A DNA stretch of 13,212 bases from JBBSJV01 sp038256935 (GTDB lineage: Bacteria; Patescibacteriota; JACMRA01), in contig JBBSJV010000035.1 in NCBI GenBank assembly GCA_038256935.1, forward strand, positions 1-13,212, given 5' to 3'. Numbering within the stretch: position 1 is the stretch's first letter; each line of letters begins with the position of its first letter. The position numbers and the translations under genes were made by a program. Below the pieces are notes generated by a model. The model saw only the letters and a list, made by a program, of their open reading frames with translations. It was not told where the DNA came from and made no database searches. Positions 1 to 7,876 of the stretch are shown here, in pieces.

Positions 1-3000
1 ACCAATAAATCTATTGCAAACCTAGCTGTTACAGCTGGGGTAACTACGGCAAGTATTGCAACTGGTGGACTTGGCTCATTGTCAGCGAAACTATGGTTAG
101 CAGCTGGAAGGACTGGTGTTAATTCTATTACAAGGGCTGGCGAGCATGCAGTTCAAGGAATTGAAGAAATGAGCATAGTAGAGATTGGTGAAATCTGGAG
201 AGAAACGAAGTCAATGCTAGATGATTTGCTAGAAGAAGATAATATTTTTACAGAACTAAAACCAGCCGTTTTGGACCATTTGTATCAAGTTCTTGGAGAT
301 AGTCCATCAAGTTCAACTAGAAGTGAAATAGTCAAATATATTAATTTAATTAACAACAAGGAGCAAGTAAATGCTCAACAATCTGATTTTTCTGAGATAG
401 ATACTAAAATCGATCTAATTAAAGACTGGGATACAAGGATAGTTAATTTGTTTAATTCTATTCAAAGTCCGTTAATGGGGATCGAAGGTTTTAGTCAATA
501 TTACAAAAAAGAGGGTAGGAAATCTCAAGAGGTTAAAAAAATTGCTTTCAGTTTAATTACTTCATTTGCTTTTGCCTCCGTTGGTGAAGCAATAAAAGGT
601 GCTAAAGATGGACAGTTTGAAATGCCTCAGTTATTTGATGGTACGACTGAAGAGGTTGTTGGAGGTGGATTTGGAGGAGGTAATGTAGAAATAAACACAG
701 ATCAAGTTATAGAATTGAATCCAGCTAGAGATATTTTACAAGAAGCAAACTTTGATGTCAGAAATGAAGCTGGGCTTACTAAACAGTTGGAAGAAAGATT
801 GGTAGCAAATGGAATCGGACATGAAAACTCTGGCTGGTTTGCTGATGTTAGTGAAATGGAAGTTAGAAATATTTCTAGAGACTTGGCAAAACAGATCTCG
901 TCAGCCTATAAAAGCAATGAAATTGAGCAAATACAAGCCCTTGATGGGTATGTAAGAGACTATTTTGCAGATAATGGAATCATCAATTTCAAAAACAGTG
1001 GCGATCTAGCAATGACTGACATTTGGTCTAAAACTTTCTCTGATCCAGCTTTACTTCAGGCTGAAGGTTTTGATGGTGCCGTATCAGCAATATCTAGTGA
1101 AAGTCAATTAGTCAATCCAAGCTGGGAAATGGTTGGAGATCAAGTCTTAGGGCAAACTGATGTTGTTGCAAATAACCGGGGAATTGAACTCGTAAAAGAA
1201 TATGCTTTAGTAAACGGTGTGGATATTAATCAATCCTACCTTGATCAGTTTGAAAAATATGCTAGAAAATTCTTGGAGGCAAATCCAACTCAAGGATATA
1301 TTGACGGTGCTGGAAATGCTGTGTTATTGCCCAGAACTTTAGATCCAGTCATTGAAGAATCTGGTACAAATATTGCATTAGAAACTTTAAGGGAAGTTGC
1401 GGCAGGTGGAGTGGCCTTATCGGCGGCTGGAGCTGTAGGATTTGCAGCAGGAGTGTTAAAAAATGCAAAAGACAAAAATAACCAAAACTCATTGGGGATA
1501 AGTTTAGAAGGTGGGCAGGGTGATCAAGAACAGGGTGAGACAAATCCTGATAGTATAAGGATCATGAATAAGGAATATCCGATTAGGACAGTCAGAGATT
1601 TACTTGCTACTGAAGATGAAACTATAAATAAATATGTTGAAATATTAGAGCATGATAATACTCTTGATTCAGAAGATGGAGATAGTTCAACTTACTATAT
1701 CGAACAGCTTTTAGAAGCTACTCAAGAGTATTCAGTTAAAGAGTTTTCAGATATAGAAGCTGGGTTATTAAGAGTGATAAGGGGCTTGAATGAAATAGAT
1801 CAAAATAAATATAAAGCAGGATTTATTATCAATAATCGCAGCAATTTCCTTGATATTATTGGCGAGGATGACCAAAAATTTATAAATAACGTATTTAAGA
1901 TTTTTTTATTAGACAGTATTGCTTCAGTTAACATAGAAAAGGCATTAAGTCTTATCGGAATTAAGGAAGGAGCGGTAGTACTTGATGATAATTCAGAGTG
2001 TAATGTTAAAATTGTTGAAGATACTACATTGGGCATTACAATGCATAGATTAGAGTTAAATAATGAAAATGTTCCTTTTTCTGAATTCTTTTCTGACTTT
2101 GTACTTGGAAAATTAACTTTGAAGGATTACGAAGATAGTGAATCAGATTTGGAAAATAATACTGAATATAGACCTAGCGAAGCTGTCGGATTAACTTTTT
2201 CAAAATTTCCTGATAAACCAGAAGAAAATAAAGATTATTTTTGTAGTCTAGGTAATGGGGCATATGTATTATTTGACGGAGTTTCAAGTAATCAATTAAG
2301 TGGTGAGCTTGCAAAAAGTATTGGAAAATCTTTGAGTACTCTTGAGATATCAACTCTTAGTACACTATCCCCAAAAGATATATTTGAGACTTCTAAAGCA
2401 AAAATACAAGATGGATTTGAGCAGTTTAAAATTGCACATCCTACTTTTAGTTATAAAAATTTAGGAACTACAATGGAGCTTGTGTTACCATCCAGAAATG
2501 GTTTTATCTGTATTTCTAGTGGGGATTCTTATACCTTGGCTTTTGATGCATCAGGTGATGTAACATTTTGTAGTCAGATGGATCGTTTTAGCTTTGATTC
2601 TATAATTGAAAGCAATAAAGTAACTTTGAACGAATATGATCAACAGTTTTTGACTGACACTTATAAGCATTTAAATGATAATTTTAATTTAAATCAGAGT
2701 CAAATTGGTAGAGGAATAATATATGAGTGTGCTCGAGCATTATTTGATTCACAACAAATTGAATTCAAAAAATTTTCTGATGGCTTTAAAGAATTATTGT
2801 TGGAATTAACAGAGGCTGATAATATTGTTACAAAATCTCTGTCACCACTTTGTAATTTGGACAAGTCATTATCAGTAAGAATAATTCCAGCTAATGTTAA
2901 AAACATTGTCTCTTTTAGTGATTATCCTGACAAAGCTGGGTTAATGCATTTTATCAAAAATATTAAAGACTTGTGTAAATCGGGCAAAAATAGACTTGAA

Positions 3001-3141
3001 CTGAAAAAATGGTTTTCATCTTATGTTGAAGAAAGAAGAGATAATCAATACGATGATGCTACTTTTGCAGCTTTTGACGTTGAAATAATTAAACCAGAGG
3101 TTGATAAACATCTTGAAACAAAGACTCAAACAAAAGCTTAA
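1..3141 (+). CDS. Large membrane-associated protein with C-terminal PP2C (PPM) phosphatase domain, 5' partial
   Basis: The frame is open from base 1, so the gene starts upstream of the window. The first possible start inside is a TTG at 79, but the codons before it read as protein, so it is probably internal (residue numbers below count from 79). Three small-residue hydrophobic stretches, at the left edge, near 155-175 and near 435-462, may be membrane segments. A Gly/Gln/Glu-rich linker follows, then a domain at about 492-680 shared with the next gene. Residues about 700-1005 match PP2C protein Ser/Thr phosphatases: NKD near 721, FDG with Asp733, GTT then GDS with Asp816, FSD with Asp948, and DDAT with Asp992/993. 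The metal-binding Asp positions are kept, but the usual DGxGG is DGVSS and SDG is SDY, so activity may be altered. Likely role: dephosphorylation of a Ser/Thr protein at the cytoplasmic membrane. It ends at TAA, yet the frame continues open beyond it. Domain call firm; substrate unknown. Confidence 0.8.
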   Translation, partial: TNKSIANLAVTAGVTTASIATGGLGSLSAKLWLAAGRTGVNSITRAGEHAVQGIEEMSIVEIGEIWRETKSMLDDLLEEDNIFTELKPAVLDHLYQVLGDSPSSSTRSEIVKYINLINNKEQVNAQQSDFSEIDTKIDLIKDWDTRIVNLFNSIQSPLMGIEGFSQYYKKEGRKSQEVKKIAFSLITSFAFASVGEAIKGAKDGQFEMPQLFDGTTEEVVGGGFGGGNVEINTDQVIELNPARDILQEANFDVRNEAGLTKQLEERLVANGIGHENSGWFADVSEMEVRNISRDLAKQISSAYKSNEIEQIQALDGYVRDYFADNGIINFKNSGDLAMTDIWSKTFSDPALLQAEGFDGAVSAISSESQLVNPSWEMVGDQVLGQTDVVANNRGIELVKEYALVNGVDINQSYLDQFEKYARKFLEANPTQGYIDGAGNAVLLPRTLDPVIEESGTNIALETLREVAAGGVALSAAGAVGFAAGVLKNAKDKNNQNSLGISLEGGQGDQEQGETNPDSIRIMNKEYPIRTVRDLLATEDETINKYVEILEHDNTLDSEDGDSSTYYIEQLLEATQEYSVKEFSDIEAGLLRVIRGLNEIDQNKYKAGFIINNRSNFLDIIGEDDQKFINNVFKIFLLDSIASVNIEKALSLIGIKEGAVVLDDNSECNVKIVEDTTLGITMHRLELNNENVPFSEFFSDFVLGKLTLKDYEDSESDLENNTEYRPSEAVGLTFSKFPDKPEENKDYFCSLGNGAYVLFDGVSSNQLSGELAKSIGKSLSTLEISTLSTLSPKDIFETSKAKIQDGFEQFKIAHPTFSYKNLGTTMELVLPSRNGFICISSGDSYTLAFDASGDVTFCSQMDRFSFDSIIESNKVTLNEYDQQFLTDTYKHLNDNFNLNQSQIGRGIIYECARALFDSQQIEFKKFSDGFKELLLELTEADNIVTKSLSPLCNLDKSLSVRIIPANVKNIVSFSDYPDKAGLMHFIKNIKDLCKSGKNRLELKKWFSSYVEERRDNQYDDATFAAFDVEIIKPEVDKHLETKTQTKA

Positions 3142-3279
3142 TTTTTAAATTTACCTGAAATTTCTAGACTAATTGGTCTCAGTAACGAAGACATTTTACC
3201 TCGTTTAGGAAATATTCTGGGCACTGATAATGAAGTCGATGACAAAATATGGAGGAGTTTAAGATATGGTACAGACGAG
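3142..3279 (+). other. In-frame coding-like segment between TAA stop and next ORF
   Basis: Forty-six codons directly after the TAA at 3139-3141 are open in the same frame as both the preceding and the following gene. The translation looks like folded protein (for example LPEISRLIGLSNEDILPRL) rather than intergenic noise. It contains no ATG or GTG, and no Shine-Dalgarno precedes its beginning. GGAGGAG at 3251-3257 lies 22 bases before the ATG at 3280, too far for a normal ribosome site. Either the downstream gene really begins near 3142 with an unusual start, or this is part of a longer protein interrupted by TAA. Confidence 0.55.
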
Positions 3280-4947
3280 ATGGTTGCTCCTAACGAATTT
3301 ATGGTTCAGACTTTAGATTTGGCTACACAAAAGACAACTGAATCGCCTACTCCAGAGACAACTGAATCTGTAGTATCTCCCAAAACAATAGAAATCCGAG
3401 GAAAAAAATATGAAATAAAGACGGAAGTGAATCGACGTAGAAACTACCATTATTCACTAGATTTTGATGAAATACTAAGCCAGGAACAAGATCCAGTAAA
3501 GAAAAAAGATCTTAAGAATGAAGTGCTATTTGCTCTTATTAAATGGGTTGATCAAGAAAGAGTTGATAGGCATAAGGAAGATCCAAATCTTATCCTCGGA
3601 GTCAAGATTTTAGACGTAGATTTTGAGGAGCAAAATTTTGAAGAGCTAGATTTTTCAAACAGTGTTTTAGTTAATGTTGGTTTTGTGGGTTGTAACCTAA
3701 AGTCAGCTAATTTTTCCAAGTCAGAGTTAGGTGTTGACTTTACCGATTCAGTACTTTCACGTGCCAATTTTCATTGGTCAGTAGGATTGGGGTTTTGTAC
3801 ATGGACAAGGGCACAAATAGACTATATCCAACTTGCTGATTATCCTAACATGATTGTCCTTGCAGAAGGAGGCAGAGTAGTAACAGAAATGATCGATGGT
3901 GAGAAAAACGTAGTAAGCGATGATGATTTACCAGGCTGTCTGAGCAAGTTCCAATTTTTAATATATGGAGGGGCTGATACGGGACAAGATGAGGAGCTAC
4001 GTGGCTGGATAATGGGTGATACAAATCTAGTTGTATATACTATTGAAGGTAGTGAGTATAGCAAAGATCAGTTAATTCCGCTAGTAAATAAAGTATTAGC
4101 TGACTTAAACAATGACGATGAATTTATTGAATGGTATAAGCTTTATCATGGAGACCAAAGAATACAAAATTATGAAAATCCTAGTTTAATTTTAGCAAAT
4201 AAAATATTAGAATTGAATTATTTTAGAAATATAATTGATCAATTGCAAGATAACAAAACATTAGAGCGCAGTCAAGTAAATATGATTGCTGCCTATTTGA
4301 AATATGGAGCCGGTCAAAGATTCGCAAAAAGTACAGAAACAAGAGGTTATACACCTGAAGATACAACTGATACAGAAACAGATCCGACCCTGGAAAATAA
4401 ATGCCTACAAGTACTAAAAGCTTCGCAAACGCCCGAAAATAAAGAAAATAAGCGATATTATCTAGATGCTTTTATAGATATTTTTGAGAATAGTAATGAC
4501 CCTTTTGCAGATATATCGATTTTACAATATCATATTGGTTTAATAGACAAGGGAAAAATCCATCTTCTAAAAACTTTGGATACAACTAATCCAGAAGAAC
4601 TAAAGTTTTTGAACAAAGTTTGTAATGCATATATTGCCTATGAAACATTTAAACAATCACCTTTAGATGCTTTTCAATCGGTAGGTTTGACTAGTCCCGG
4701 TAAAATACTAACTCCTGATGGGTGTTTTCAAGTAAGTTACGAAATAACAAATGATCCTGAAAGGCCAATCAATTATATAAAATTAACAGATAATCAAGCA
4801 AATTATCAAGTAATTGTAGCTAATGAATTCTTTACAAACATGGTCTTCGGGATTTACACAGTGACTTCTGAGGCCACAACTGCTTTTCCTTCGGCTTCAA
4901 GCGGTGAAGCTCCCCTAGTAGTAGACAAAGTTCAAAAAATAAACTAA
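3280..4947 (+). CDS. Pentapeptide-repeat-like protein with domain shared with the upstream phosphatase
   Basis: The ATG at 3280 is the first in-frame Met, but coding sequence seems to continue upstream to 3142. Order of parts: a Thr/Glu/Pro linker (about 15-35); a short motif at 36-48 (T-I-x-I-x-x-K-x-Y-x-I-x-T) that also occurs in the first gene at 492-504; an Asn/Phe/Leu-rich stretch at about 110-165 with pentapeptide-like spacing (NFEELDFSNS, ANFSKSELGVDF), probably a short right-handed beta-helix; an unrecognised middle; then at about 365-525 a domain aligning with residues 535-680 of the first gene (KFLNKV against KFINNV, NEFFTNMVFG against SEFFSDFVLG). No catalytic motif was recognised. 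Pentapeptide solenoids usually act in protein binding, so a scaffold or sensor partner for the phosphatase is a reasonable guess, not shown. It ends at TAA with the frame open beyond. Confidence 0.72.
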   Translation: MVAPNEFMVQTLDLATQKTTESPTPETTESVVSPKTIEIRGKKYEIKTEVNRRRNYHYSLDFDEILSQEQDPVKKKDLKNEVLFALIKWVDQERVDRHKEDPNLILGVKILDVDFEEQNFEELDFSNSVLVNVGFVGCNLKSANFSKSELGVDFTDSVLSRANFHWSVGLGFCTWTRAQIDYIQLADYPNMIVLAEGGRVVTEMIDGEKNVVSDDDLPGCLSKFQFLIYGGADTGQDEELRGWIMGDTNLVVYTIEGSEYSKDQLIPLVNKVLADLNNDDEFIEWYKLYHGDQRIQNYENPSLILANKILELNYFRNIIDQLQDNKTLERSQVNMIAAYLKYGAGQRFAKSTETRGYTPEDTTDTETDPTLENKCLQVLKASQTPENKENKRYYLDAFIDIFENSNDPFADISILQYHIGLIDKGKIHLLKTLDTTNPEELKFLNKVCNAYIAYETFKQSPLDAFQSVGLTSPGKILTPDGCFQVSYEITNDPERPINYIKLTDNQANYQVIVANEFFTNMVFGIYTVTSEATTAFPSASSGEAPLVVDKVQKIN

Positions 4948-5076
4948 ATCTTAGAAATTACTAAAAGTAGTCAAAATGACTGGGCTAAGCTTCATGCAGG
5001 TCAAAAAGAGGTTTTACTTGAATTAGATATTGACGAATTTGTTGAGTTAGAACAATTAGCTAAACATCGTCTCAGT
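4948..5076 (+). other. In-frame coding-like segment upstream of the TTG start
   Basis: After the TAA at 4945-4947 the same frame stays open for 43 codons up to the TTG at 5077 and merges with the following gene without a break. The peptide (for example GQKEVLLELDIDEFVELEQL) is helix-like and charged. There is no ATG, GTG or TTG start and no Shine-Dalgarno at its beginning; the one ATG here (4976) is out of frame and soon stops. This repeats the arrangement at 3142-3279. Confidence 0.55.
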
Positions 5077-5925
5077 TTGATTGATAGCTATAAAGTCCGA
5101 ATATTTGAAAACTGTGATTTGGGATATGGATTGTTAGAATGTATTTTTTATCAAAAAACAGCTAAGCGGGGTTCTTTGGATTATCTATTAGGGAACATAG
5201 TTTATTATGCAGTTAAGTCAAATTACCAAGAAGTCAATCATGGTTTTAAACATAGTTATATTCAATTAGTCGAGACTTTTGAGGCTGAGAAAGACAAATT
5301 AAAAACTCAAGATATAATTGAGATTGGGAAATGGGCTATAGAATATGTAAATGCGTTGCCTATTAAAATCCCACCAACAGAGCAAACGGAACCTGCCACC
5401 AAGCCATTAATAGAAAACAGACAAGGCAGTATTGATACAACCAAACCAGAAGTAGATTTAACAAGCGAAAGACAACCTGATTGGCTTGAAAAATATAACT
5501 CAATAAATTGTAAAAAGAACAGACAAGAAGTTGTTGATTTTGCAAAGAAATTTGAAGTTAAAATATGTTCTCAGACAGAGAAGAGCATAGGTGAGAAGCA
5601 TTTTGGGCAACAAGTGCCAACAATATTTGAAATTGATGATTATGTGGGTAGATGTTGGGCTATAGAAATCGAGGGTACTGACCAATTAAGTAAACAGTTT
5701 CACATTGTTATGAATAAAAAACCATTGGTGTTTACGAAAAACATTATAGATTATTATAGACTATTTTCAGATAGTGACATTGAAATTACAGAGCTTAGTA
5801 ATGAACTTTACGATTTAGATAACTTTAAATTGATTTCCCCAGCCGTATTTAAAGATCTTGGCAATGGGGATCTTGAAATTGTTAAAAAAGGGGTCATTCG
5901 CTTTCCAACTAAGGGTCAGAATTAA
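5077..5925 (+). CDS. Hypothetical protein, tandem partner in the TAA-interrupted frame
   Basis: I do not recognise this protein. The TTG at 5077 is only the first permitted start; it has no Shine-Dalgarno, and the first in-frame ATG is near 5710, deep in the C-terminal part. The reading frame probably begins further upstream. The N-terminal half (about 1-95) looks alpha-helical, with aromatic and charged residues. A Pro/Thr/Glu/Lys-rich linker spans about 96-130. The C-terminal part (about 135-282) looks mixed alpha/beta. A strand pair there (EIEGTDQLSKQFHIV) resembles the sequence encoded just downstream at 5986-6045, so this end seems to be present twice. No membrane segment or catalytic motif is visible. 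It ends at TAA (5923). Probably part of the same system as the two preceding genes. Confidence 0.6.
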   Translation: MIDSYKVRIFENCDLGYGLLECIFYQKTAKRGSLDYLLGNIVYYAVKSNYQEVNHGFKHSYIQLVETFEAEKDKLKTQDIIEIGKWAIEYVNALPIKIPPTEQTEPATKPLIENRQGSIDTTKPEVDLTSERQPDWLEKYNSINCKKNRQEVVDFAKKFEVKICSQTEKSIGEKHFGQQVPTIFEIDDYVGRCWAIEIEGTDQLSKQFHIVMNKKPLVFTKNIIDYYRLFSDSDIEITELSNELYDLDNFKLISPAVFKDLGNGDLEIVKKGVIRFPTKGQN

Positions 5926-6258
5926 AGAGAGATAATTGTATGCAAACTTGAGCATACTTTAACTTCGTCTTCTGATGCCATGTCTAAGGGTGGGAAACTT
6001 GAATTTGAGGGGTCCACCAATCCAAAGTCGACTTATGTAGTTGTTTAAGATACACAAACTAATCTTTTTTACATCAAACTTGATCCAGAAGCTAAATTAT
6101 TAGAAGCTACGCTAGAATATATGGAATATTTTTATAATATTGGAAAACCCACAGGACTTATAACTCTAACTGGAATAGATTATATAAAACGTAAAGAAGT
6201 TGTTAAAAATAATGATATACGGAGTATCAAAGAAAAAAGTACTTTAGCTTTTAGGTAA
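5926..6258 (+). pseudogene. In-frame remnant resembling the C-terminal domain of the preceding protein
   Basis: The frame of the three upstream genes continues open from 5926 to 6045, meets TAA at 6046, and continues from 6049 to a TAA at 6256. Its first part (KLEFEGSTNPKSTYVVV) resembles EIEGTDQLSKQFHIV in the preceding protein, and its end (NNDIRSIKEKSTLAF) can be laid against GNGDLEIVKKGVIRF there. The segment YIKL after the TAA at 6046 also matches INYIKL in the pentapeptide-repeat gene. The internal TAA falls inside the domain, between two predicted strands, which points to a nonsense mutation or a recoded codon rather than a gene boundary. No credible independent start exists: ATG at 5980 gives 22 residues and ATG at 6121 gives 45. 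Best read as a decayed duplicate or as the last domain of an interrupted polyprotein. Confidence 0.5.
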
Positions 6259-6397
6259 ATCAGGTTAAGTATATTTTCTGGCTTTGATAATAATAAATTT
6301 GGATATACACATCAATTGCCCCACCTTGCCCAAAACCCCTAAAACAAAAAAACTTCTGATAAATTTATAATCGAGTTTATTATATGAAAATAATTTT

Positions 6398-6426
6398 TTG
6401 ACTAGGGTTATTAGAAAAGGTATAAT
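6398..6426 (+). promoter_or_regulatory. Near-consensus sigma70-type promoter of the second PP2C gene
   Basis: TTGACT at 6398-6403 and TATAAT at 6421-6426 are separated by exactly 17 bases; the boxes match the consensus at 5 of 6 and 6 of 6 positions. Transcription would begin about seven bases after the -10, at 6433-6434, exactly where the ATG lies, so the mRNA should be leaderless. The rest of 6259-6397 is AT-rich with no convincing ORF or terminator. Confidence 0.8.
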
Positions 6427-6433
6427 AAATTAT

Positions 6434-7876
6434 ATGTCTCATGAAATAATTGAATCTACAGATGCTTTTGATAATTCCCTCTTAGCAGTATTCTACTCCA
6501 TTATTGCAGGAGATGAAACGCTTGATGCAGGTTATCTTATTGAAGGTTCTGTAGAGGCGCCTAGATTTCCAGACTTGCAAGTTTTAAAACAAGGATCTTA
6601 CGGTGATGTTAAAACCTACATAAATTTACTTAATCAAGAATTAGTTGAGGGTAATTATTACATGTATTACGAGGGGCAAAATTGTAGATTAAAAAACATT
6701 TATTACTCAAAACATAATTACCAAGAAAGAGTTAGATTTGATTTGACGGATGGCAATATTAGTTATGAATTAGAAATAGATATTTTTGTATTTGATGGGG
6801 GCATGAATTGCCAGATAAATCCTCAATTAAAAGTTTGTTTAAGTGAGATTACATCTAATATTGAGGATATCCTAGAAGGTTCAGACGGTATGGATACAGT
6901 CCAATTTGAATCACCTGAAGTAGGGGTCAATAGCCCTGAACCAATTGAAATATATGAAATCAGTATTAATGGTGCAACTATTGAATATGCTGCACGAACA
7001 CACCCAACAGGAATAACCACGCAAGGAGAATATAAAATTAATCAAGATAATGTATTAGTTTGTCCAAATGAGGGTAATCTAATCTTCTGTTTGGTTGATG
7101 GAGTTGGTGGGTATCCTCTGAGCATGGCAACTGAAATCGTACCAGACCTTGTAATTAAAAGCTTGGAAAACGATCAGCTAACCCCAGCTAAGGTTAAAAA
7201 TATTTTAATTACTATATATAGAGTCCTTTTCAGGGCGGTTGAGACTCATCTAAACAATACTGCCTATATTATGAGACAAGGGCTAAGACGAGATACTGCA
7301 TGTACTGTTGCTTGTGGTAAAATAGAAGAAAATGAAGGAAAACTTACTTTGACGACTATGGGTATGGGAGATAGCCCTATCTTACTAATTGATGGTCAAA
7401 CGAAGAAGGTAAAATTAATTAATCATCTTCATACTGCTTTCCTAGATAATATTATAAAAGAGCATCAACTAGAAGTGTGGAAACTATTAGAAAATTACTT
7501 TGCAAGTGGTGGTGATAGACAGGCAATCATCTCCAGATTAGACTCGCTTGGTATTAGCAGTGATAGAATAAGTCAGCTCAGAGGAAAAATGCATAGTATT
7601 ACTGCATGTTTGACTACGCTGCAACGTCATATCACCAATTACATTATAAGAACTGAGAGATATATTGAAATTACAGAAGTCAAACCAGGTGACATGGTTT
7701 TTGCTTTTAGTGATGGCGCTTGGAATCGTTTGGGCTACGACCCTGAGGAGCTAATACAGTTAGTCAATAGAGCAGGTGATTTTACTGAAATCTCAACTCA
7801 ATTAGATAGCATAATCCGAAGTGGCAATACAGACGATGCAACAATGTTTGCAGCACAATTTCAATCAAAATCTTAG
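6434..7876 (+). CDS. PP2C (PPM) family protein Ser/Thr phosphatase with N-terminal unknown domain
   Basis: The start is the ATG at 6434. The upstream in-frame TTG at 6398 is the first three bases of the -35 box and cannot be in the mRNA. The protein is 480 residues. Residues 1-150 form an unrecognised domain whose strands (ERVRFDLTDGNISYEL) weakly recall those shared by the upstream genes (INYIKLTDNQANYQV). Residues about 175-478 are a full PP2C fold: NQDN with Asp205, VDGVGG with Asp222, RRDTACT, GMGDS with Asp313, FSDGAW with Asp427, and TDDAT with Asp467/468. These are the metal-coordinating residues of Mn/Mg-dependent PPM phosphatases, so the enzyme should be active, unlike the variant sites in the first gene. 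An insert of roughly 80 residues, largely helical, lies between GDS and SDG. No signal peptide or membrane segment, so probably cytoplasmic. The 3' end overlaps the convergent gene by 12 bases. Confidence 0.88.
   Translation: MSHEIIESTDAFDNSLLAVFYSIIAGDETLDAGYLIEGSVEAPRFPDLQVLKQGSYGDVKTYINLLNQELVEGNYYMYYEGQNCRLKNIYYSKHNYQERVRFDLTDGNISYELEIDIFVFDGGMNCQINPQLKVCLSEITSNIEDILEGSDGMDTVQFESPEVGVNSPEPIEIYEISINGATIEYAARTHPTGITTQGEYKINQDNVLVCPNEGNLIFCLVDGVGGYPLSMATEIVPDLVIKSLENDQLTPAKVKNILITIYRVLFRAVETHLNNTAYIMRQGLRRDTACTVACGKIEENEGKLTLTTMGMGDSPILLIDGQTKKVKLINHLHTAFLDNIIKEHQLEVWKLLENYFASGGDRQAIISRLDSLGISSDRISQLRGKMHSITACLTTLQRHITNYIIRTERYIEITEVKPGDMVFAFSDGAWNRLGYDPEELIQLVNRAGDFTEISTQLDSIIRSGNTDDATMFAAQFQSKS

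Noticed and set aside
79..81. TTG as start of the first gene
   Set aside because: The frame is open to base 1 with protein-like, hydrophobic sequence and there is no Shine-Dalgarno; the gene most likely begins outside the window.
1290..2906. Short minus-strand ORFs inside the first gene and similar ones elsewhere
   Set aside because: They lie antisense to well-supported coding sequence, have no ribosome sites and encode low-complexity peptides.
3251..3268. GGAGGAG followed by ATG at 3266 as a gene start
   Set aside because: The ATG at 3266 is out of frame with the coding sequence and gives no supported protein.
6366..6384. AT-only inverted repeat TATAAT/ATTATA as a terminator or operator
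   Set aside because: Six-base arms of pure A/T in very AT-rich DNA are expected by chance and no T-tract follows.
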